Shown here: positions 49,301 through 58,300 of the stretch, in pieces
Numbering within the stretch: the stretch's first letter is position 1
Layout of the letters: every line of letters begins with the position of its first letter
Source: Hydractinia symbiolongicarpus
Taxonomy: Eukaryota; Cnidaria; Hydrozoa; Anthoathecata; Hydractiniidae
Length of the DNA stretch: 60,000 bases
Reading direction: 5' to 3'
Assembly (NCBI RefSeq): GCF_029227915.1
Contig: NC_079887.1
Span: 8,372,001 to 8,432,000, forward strand
Notes under the pieces: model-generated
Database searches by the model: none
Seen by the model: the letters and a program-made list of their open reading frames with translations, nothing else
What the model was told of the DNA's origin: nothing
Position numbers and translations under genes: made by a program

Positions 49301-52300
49301 GATATGAAACACTTAACCACAAAAATGGACTCTATGATGGCTGTAACATTTTCTTATTAATATAAGAAAATAGGTTTAAAAATTGTTCAATGAAATTTAT
49401 GTGTACTTAAATTTGTAGCTAAATGTTAATGAGATATTTTACATTCAGTCAGCATATTCTGCATTCTAGGCGCATGTGACAGGAACCCATGTTTCCGTGG
49501 TGTATTGTGCCATAACGTAGGTTCGACTGGTTCGTCATATAAATGCGATGACTGTCCAGATGGGTACTCAGGTGACGGCAAAACATGCGTGGATATCAAT
49601 GAGGTATGGTATCTGCGTATGTTTTCAACTTTGACTTACATGTTCTTAAATATTTTCAACGACGTATTATTAATGACGAAGGTAATGTTAAGAACAACGT
49701 TGACGACAACTACAACGACAACTTTCACAACGACGGCTATATTAATAACATTGCTTGCAATAACAAGTTGACGACAACTACCACGACAACTTCCTAAACA
49801 ACGTCAATATCTGCAACGACAACTTCCACAATAACGTCAATATTAATAAGAGTGCTTTTTACAAAGATGGCGATTCTGTTAAGACTGATGTTGACGACAA
49901 CAACAACTACCACGACAACTTTCACAACGACATCAATATTAATAACAGTGATTGCAACAATGCTGGCGATACTGTTAAAATGACTTTGACGACAACGACA
50001 ACAAAACATTACCTATCAAGCCATTATCTGTCTGCTTTTGATAATCAGCTTTCTTATTAAAAAAATCAATTATGTTTGCAGTGTACTGTTGCGGATCCTT
50101 GTGCAGAGAAATGCATTAATCTCTCTCCTGGTTTTCGCTGCGCTGGATGTAAACCAGGTTATTCCGGAAATGCTCCAGCTGGTGTCGGATTAAAAGCTGC
50201 ACGCGCAAATAAACAAATTTGCCAGGATGTAAACGAATGTGAGAGTGGAGAACATTTATGTGATCCGAATGCTTATTGCCACAACTCACTCGTAAGTTAA
50301 ATTTTGCTTCATCAGTTTAAAAATGCTTAGGGAAAATAAATCATTTCTTTTTTTTTAGTATTTTCAAGTAAAATAAATTGATTAATAAATTTTGTTTTAT
50401 CATAAATTTTGTATTTATAAAGCTCCGTATGAAATAAAAAATAAAACGAAGCTAAGCAAATACCTCTTCAATCGATTCGAAAAGACAAAAATTTTTGGAA
50501 GTTGAAAAAACATTTTGTCGCACGGAAAGCTTAAGATAAGGTAGCTATAAATTTGAACAAATTCTGAACTTTTGACAATTAATTTCTAGGTATGAGTATG
50601 AAGTATTACCATAACTTAGCATTTAAAAATGAGCTAATTTAGTCGTTTTTTAGTACTTTCTTTTGTTTATTCTTCCTTAGGGTAGTTACACATGTGGCAA
50701 GTGTAAACCGGGTTTTGTTGGTGATGGTTACAGGGGATGCATACTAGGCGATTATTGTGCAATTGGAAAACATGATTGTCATTCGAACGCTACTTGTATA
50801 CCTCTTGGCACAGAAAAGTTTCATTGCAAGGTAAGCTCTCGCGGGGTAATAGTGTGTGCGTGGTAGATAAAAAGGTAAATCACCGTATGATCATTGTGAC
50901 TTTAAAAAACGTTGAAATGCAAGACCAGGCTTTTCCACGAGTTTATGTGCCTAGCAATGCTGTGTCTTTTTTACATTTGCCTAGATTGTACGAAGTTATT
51001 TTCCTTGGGCTTGTGATTAAGAAACTTAACAAATGAAATGCTAGTTTTAACATATGAACATATGAAATGCTAACTGCTCTAAAAAACTAAAAAAAAAGAA
51101 GAAAAACAAAAATTGGTTAATTTTGTTTATTTTTGGATCAGTTAGAATTTAGGAAATAAATGCTAACATTACAGAAGATTTTAGTGATATGTTGTTTTAA
51201 ATCTCAAAAAAATTTACGAAACCAAAAACGTCATTGATGTGTGAAAAGTTTCCTTTAGAATAGGCTTCTAATTCAGAAAAGGCGGTTATTTCAATCCTGT
51301 CAGCTATTTACAGCTACTTTCATTGTAAATTTTAGTGCAAAGATGGTTTTGCAGGTGACGGAAAGGCGTGTGAGGTTGATCATGATTATGACGGTATCAG
51401 TTCGTTTGGAGCTGCTTGTTCTGGAGCTGAATGCGAGGAGGTCAGGTGGCTCTGTAAAAATTGCAAAAATTTAAAAAAGCACTGAAGTGTTCCCAAGTTT
51501 TTTTTCCCAATAGCACATAGCCTCTATTGTCTTAGACCGTAAACTTCAGCCTTTTTAATTAACATCAGAACCTAGCCTTTTATAAAGCAGACACACGAAT
51601 AGCATTTAACGTTTTCAATGTCTTGAAATGTGTCTAAATGCTGTAACTGTTTCTCGTTTTTTTTATAATACTGTATTTCATCTCTCAACCCCAATTTTAT
51701 TTCAAAAATAATTTATTTATTAGACTCCTCTTTCATTAACCGAAGCTTTGTGAAATTTAATTAGTTACGCCTTAGTTACGCTTAGTAAGAGGCTCAAAAC
51801 AAAATTTTATCCTTCGCAATTATAGCTTAAATAAAAATCTATATTTTCTTCTATATTTTCTTGTTTGTTTGTTTAGGATAATTGCAAGTATACACCTAAC
51901 GGTGGTCAAGAAGATACTGATCATGATTCATTAGGTGATGTGTGTGATGATGATGACGATGATGACAACATAAAAGATGTGGAAGTATGATCATTACCAA
52001 CTTTTTCATGCCATGTTTAACTTTCTTTATATGTTCAGACAGCTGCAAATAGTACTACGTAACAACTCGAGAGATTAACATTTCTTTTTTGAACAGATGT
52101 CTTGATCACTTTTTGAAACCTTTGTGTTTTCTGAAACACAATTTTTTGGTTTCTTGTTAAATACAATGATGTAACTGTCATTTTTAGGACAATTGTCCAT
52201 TTGTGACGTCCAGATCAAACAAAGGTGACGTTGATAATGATACTGTGGGTGATGCGTGCGACAACTGCGTGTCTGTCGCAAACCCTGATCAATCGGATAT

Positions 52301-55300
52301 TGATGGCGATAAAAACGGTGATGCTTGCGATGATGACATTGACGGCGATGGTAGGACATGTTATATCTTTAATGAAAATTAAACGAACTATTTTTATGAA
52401 ACAGAAATTATTTGTTGTAAATGTGCCTAATTCTTTGATGCTAGGACATAAAAATCAAATTTTAATCAAATACCAAATTTTTATTTTTTGTTACATAAAA
52501 AGTGACAACATTTAATTATTTGTTAAGATTGTAATGTAGCACACTCTCTCTCTCTCTCTGCTAAGAAATATATCTTAGCGTTTACTGCTTCACAATATAG
52601 GTATACTAAACGCACGTGACAATTGTGCATACGTCAGCAATAAAGATCAGGCAGATGTAGATGGTGATGGTAAAGGTGATGCTTGTGATAATTGCTATAA
52701 AGATCCCAATGCTGATCAGGTATTTTCTTCTTTATTATATCGTTTGTTCGTCCGTTCGTTTTTTTAATGTGGGAGTTGGCTTGAAAGAATATTTTGCTTC
52801 CATAAAACACCATCCATTATTTTAAGTACTCATGTTAAAGTCCCTCTCCAAGATACTTGTTAAATCAGAAAAAAGGTAGTCACCATATAAAACTATTGGT
52901 CGATGATGTGTCACCGAGAAAATTTTTAGGGCAGCCACTTCGCATGGGGACTTATTATGCACGCTGGGTGCATAATAGGTCTGTTCTCGGTATGGCTGTC
53001 AGTGTAATTGTGTCGAATTTCAGTTCTTTTAAACAATGCTTAAACTAAGAGCATTTAATCTACAAAACTTGTTTTTATTCATACAGAGAGATGACGATGA
53101 AAGTGGGTTTGGTAATGTGTGTGAAGGGGCTGGAAAGGATTCGTAAGTCGAGCCAACCTTTTTTTAAGTATTTTTTTTTTAATTCTCTACATTCACACAT
53201 TACAGATTTCTAATTTTTTATTATTCTTTTCATTATTTGGATGGTTTCAACTCTTATTCAAACTTTCTTAAAATAAAAATTCAATTTCGAAGAATGCAAA
53301 AATGTGCCAAAATTTTTGAGAATTGCAAAAACTTCATTGAAAATCTTTTAAAATTAAAAAAAAAAATACGAAATTGTGTTTTCTTACTTGATATTCTATT
53401 GCATAGTGATGGTGATGGAATACCCAATGACTATGACAACTGTCCCTTGACACCTAATGCTGACCAATCAGATAAAGACAAGGATGGGAAGGGTGAGATA
53501 ATAGCAACATAATCTTTGTGTCAATTGGTTTTCTTAAAAGTTGTTAAAAAAATATCAAGAGTTGGTATATATTCGCTCTTTATTTTTAATTTAGGTCATA
53601 CTTGAGTAGAACTTGATGTTATAAAAAACCTCGTTTAGCTCCTGTCTGTAGCTATTCTAAAATACTTCTTATTCAAACTAGAGGTTTGAATAAGCTTGCC
53701 TTTGGGAGGCCAAATATATGCTTCAGTAATATAAAAATATAAATTTAATCTTTAAACTTCTTTAGTTTCATTTAAAGTTATACTTTAGAAAGTCTAAGCA
53801 CTTAATTTTTTTTGCAGGCGATTTATGTGATTCTGACAAAGATGACGATGGTGTTGAAGATGAAAGTGATAATTGTGTATACGTCAGCAATCCTGGACAA
53901 GAGCATACTGTAAATTATGACATGTCGTGTATGTACATCGAAATTGTTTGTTACTGAAATGTAAAACGCAATATCCCTTGTATGTAAAACACAACTAAGA
54001 AACAATTACTTCCTTGAAGATATCACAAATAGAGAATAAGTTTTGCTTTAATCTTGTGCAACTATAGCAGCAGAAATTAATTGTGACAAACTCTTTGTGA
54101 ATTCACTTGCAACTATTATTTACTGTTACTCGTCACATCAAGTCACCGAATTTAGCCTTTGTATTGGTTTTCGACATTAGTAAACTAGGGTAGACTTGGT
54201 AATGTTTAGTTTATGATGTTCTGGACTTATGTGATGTGGTCTACAATTCTAGTTAAATATATGGCACAACCACAGTTTTTTGGCCATTTTTCAAATATCA
54301 ATAAAAGCGTGAAATAAGAAATACTACACAACAGACAGGCTGCAAATTTTTACTTTTGTCCAGGTGGACAATGTTTAAAATTTAGTTGCACTTTCTAGCC
54401 TGTTGCCTTAGAGATTATTTCCCGTCTGGGCCCCTAATTGGCCTGAAATTAAAAACAGTCAAAACGGTTATGCTGGCGTCAGCAACAATAAGCACATTTG
54501 ATAAGTTTAGATGTGACTAAACCTAAAATCCTAAGTCTGCCGTGTAGTTTAACAGGTCAGTAGAGACGAATTTCAAAAACTTTTTGTATTGTGCCAATAT
54601 ATTTCGGAAGGGTGTGTACTTTTGTAAGAATTAACAATTTGAAGTGTTCACCAGTAATAATCAATTGTTTCTTAGCCCAAGAAGTTGGAACAGCTTGTGT
54701 CGATGATTATGACAATGACGGCGTTGAAGATCGATATGACGTGTGTCCTTACACGTCAAACATTAAAACAACGTCGTTTAAAAAGCATACAGTGGTTGAT
54801 CTTGCTGGAGTCTCTTCAGTGGAACCAAAACCAAGATGGCGGATTACAAACAATGTATGTTACTCATACATATTCTCTGTGTTTGACGTTTTAATCTATT
54901 AGCTTTAAACCAATTTAAAAAGTTTCGTAAAAATATCAAAGCCAAAGGAAAAGGGGAAGGGGACAAAAATTTTGATTATATTGATCACTTATTGCGTTTG
55001 TGTTTGAATGAATGAACATCGTCCTAAACGTTTTCGGAGTAACGTGTTCCCTAATACATTTTTATCGTATTTTTTTTGTTTTTTATAATTCTAGGGAAAA
55101 GATATTGAACAGTTGCAGAAGACGCTTCGTCCTTCAATGCTTATAGGTACGTCTTTCATGTTGTATAACAATATGCATCCCCTGTGGTCAGAAGAAATAC
55201 AGAACACGTGAAGAAACTGTTATTTTTTTGAAGAAGCATTAGAAAGGGGAGAGGGGGTTGGGTTGGGCCCGTGGGTGGGTGTTTTACTAGGTTTTCCTCC

Positions 55301-58300
55301 ATTGTAGACCCTTTATGCTCGCTTTACCAATATCAATCAAATCGAGTACAATGTATATATGTTTCAACTTTTTTTTCTTTGTCATGTCAGAACTAGTAGA
55401 TTGGTAACACTTTATACTTTCATGGCCCCACTGGTGATACTACCATTGTGTCTGATGTTGCCGACATTTAGAAAAAGTTAATATTTCTAAGAGCCAACCC
55501 TTAAAAAGCTTAAATTTTGAAGCAATTACCATCTACTTTTTATGTATTATATGATGAACCTTTCCACTCAGGTGATCAGCGTTACAGCGAAGTGGAGTAC
55601 TCAGGAGTTCTGCATGTAAACAGTAAAGAAGGAATCGATTATCTCGGCGTAGTGTTTGGTTACCAAAGTAGTAAACGTTTTTTACTTGTGTTGTGGAGAC
55701 ATGAAAACATTAATCTTCTCAACAATACTTATAAAGCTGGTATCAAAGGGATTCAAATCAAGGTGATAATGTTTTACGTGTTTTATCGTAGTCACTTGAT
55801 TAGTGTAGCATATCTTGGCTGATTAGCGTAGCATATATAAGTTAAAGTACGTAACTGCCACTGTTTTATGAAAAAGGGCAGAATAACATAAACTATAATT
55901 TTTGCACTTTGGCATTGTGCGCAATTAATGCTGGCAGTATTTTTGCATCATGTAATTTTAATCAATATCTGTTAGTCTATTACGATATTTTGCGGCGAAC
56001 GCACCGTTATAACAGTCTAAATCATTATATTGCTTTTATGGCGATTCGAAAAAAATAATTTCGTACTAATACTAGTTTGTGTGAAAGCTGTCAAATTAAT
56101 TGTTTTAATGTTTTAGTTGGTGAATTCAAAAACTGGTCCAAGCGAAGCATTAGCATATTCATTGTGGCATTCTCAAAGTACAACCGATAACGAGGTATGC
56201 AATCTTTTACTCTATTTTATATTCATTTGATTAGTATGAAAAATATAAACAGTTGTCTGTAGTTTGTTTCATGGGAGATGTTTTTGATCAATAAAAAACA
56301 GCTTTGCTAACTTTTTAACAGATTGGCCTGTCTATACAGTGTCATACGGCTTAATCACGTGATCAAAACAGGAAATCAAGTTTATAAAGGGCATTACATA
56401 GTTGTGGGTGATTGTGTTAAACAGCTTTTTGAGATTTAAAAGCATAGTTGATATTTCATTCCCTGTCAATTTGCTTGCTTGTTAAAAAACATATCTTATA
56501 TTCTTTTGCAAGAATTAGTGCTACCTTAATGCTTGTACATTTTTGACAGGTTAAACTCTTATGGCACGATCCTGAAATGAAAGGCTGGTTGCATCGAACA
56601 CCGTACATCTTTAAAATTGAATTTCGACCTTCTATTGGTAGGATCAGGTAAATCGTTATTCCATGAATTACTTTATTAGTCTAAACTTCATAGTCAGCAA
56701 GTGGTGTTGTTTGAATTATAAATTAACTTAATGTTACTTGTCCAGTGCACATCTTAAATTCTGCTGAACATAAATTTTTTATCTTGTCTTTTTTGTCATT
56801 AACAAAATTAAATCAAGCTAATAACATCAATCATTGGAGTGCGTACAAATAGATGTTACTTGAACTATGGTTTCTAGAATCTGACTTTTTATTTGACAGT
56901 GCATTCTGAGAATTTGTCAGAAATATGACAAAAATTTTTAAACAAGCTATAATTTTTTTTAATGAGATATTGGAGACAAAGTAACCACGATATATTTGTA
57001 GATTGCAGATAAAGCAAGGTATTGAAGTGATTACAGATTCTGGTTATATTTACGAAACATTAATCACCGGTGGAAAACTTGGTGTGTACACGCATGGACA
57101 GTGGAACACTATCTGGTCAAGATTAGAAGCAACCTGTTTGCAAAGGTCAGTATTAGAGCAGATTCTTTCTCAAGAGGGAGAGCGCGTGTGTTACATTGTC
57201 AGGGTGGTCACACTACTCCGAATTAAGAGATGTTTATCAAGAGCGCTTTTTATCGTGAAAAAACAACTTTATTGTCTTAAGAAATCCTTTAAAAAGAAAT
57301 TTTATTTTGACGGGAATAGTAAGAATTGTCTTCTTATTATTATTCTTCACATAATCCTTCGGCTTACGTTTATATCAATAAAAATAAAGTTGTGTGACAG
57401 CCTTTACTAATGTCCAAGCCTGTGATGCTTTGTAAGTTATAGTTTGAGCGTTTCAACAAATTATATTTGTGGCGAAAGGAAAACAATCTTTATAACATGT
57501 CACTACCAAAATATGCATTAAAATTTCTCATTTATCTTTCATAGTTTGAACAAAGCTTTACTGTTTGACGGTAACAGCAGTTGTGCAATGCTTCCGACGT
57601 TGAAATCTTTAAACATCGTATCGAGGTATGACAAAGATATTTACAAATCACAACTGATTTTATTTTTTTGTTAATAGTTTTCCATCTGTCATGTGACTTT
57701 TTGAACCAATTCGTAAAAAATATAGAGCTCTATGAACATCTTATAATGCTGGCAATAAAACCATTGAAGAATTGAGTCGAGAGTTTAAAAAAAAACATAG
57801 AGTTCTTATATTACTTTTTTTGACATTATCATTCCTTTGTTATGTAAAATGCAATTTTTTTAAAAAATTAAAAAAAAAAACGTGTAATTTTCCAAAGTTT
57901 ACTTTCAATTAACTAAAGCATGGCACAAAGAAAATCATGAATAAATAATTGTGTAGCAGCTATTAGGGTGTGTTTTAATACGTACATTTTGAGAGAAAAG
58001 ACAGTAGACAGGTAGCTGGAATTTTCCGGAGAAATATAGAATACGGAGTAGGAAATAATCACATCAATGTCCGGTTATTATCTGTAATTATACCTGTTTG
58101 GACAAATTAATTTCGCGACAAATGTGAAAATACCTGATTCGCGAAATAAGGAAAAAAATCTGAAAAAATTCGCAAAAATCTCTTTTCAACAAAAAATTCC
58201 TCTCCTAAAGTTAACTCCTAACTGCTTTAATTGTTTTTTTTGGTTTGTCAAAATTTTCCTATATTGTGTTTTCAATGTGTAGTAAAACTGTATTGACGAA

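Noticed and set aside
49505-49797. Read-through of EGF exon 56 into a Thr-rich tail
   Set aside because: Good donor at 49604 and clean continuation in exon 57 with thrombospondin motifs; the tail is intronic minisatellite.
57146-57410. Open frame continuing past exon 71
   Set aside because: The donor AAAG|GTCAGT at 57145 joins exon 72 in frame and LamG homology follows; the extension has no homology.
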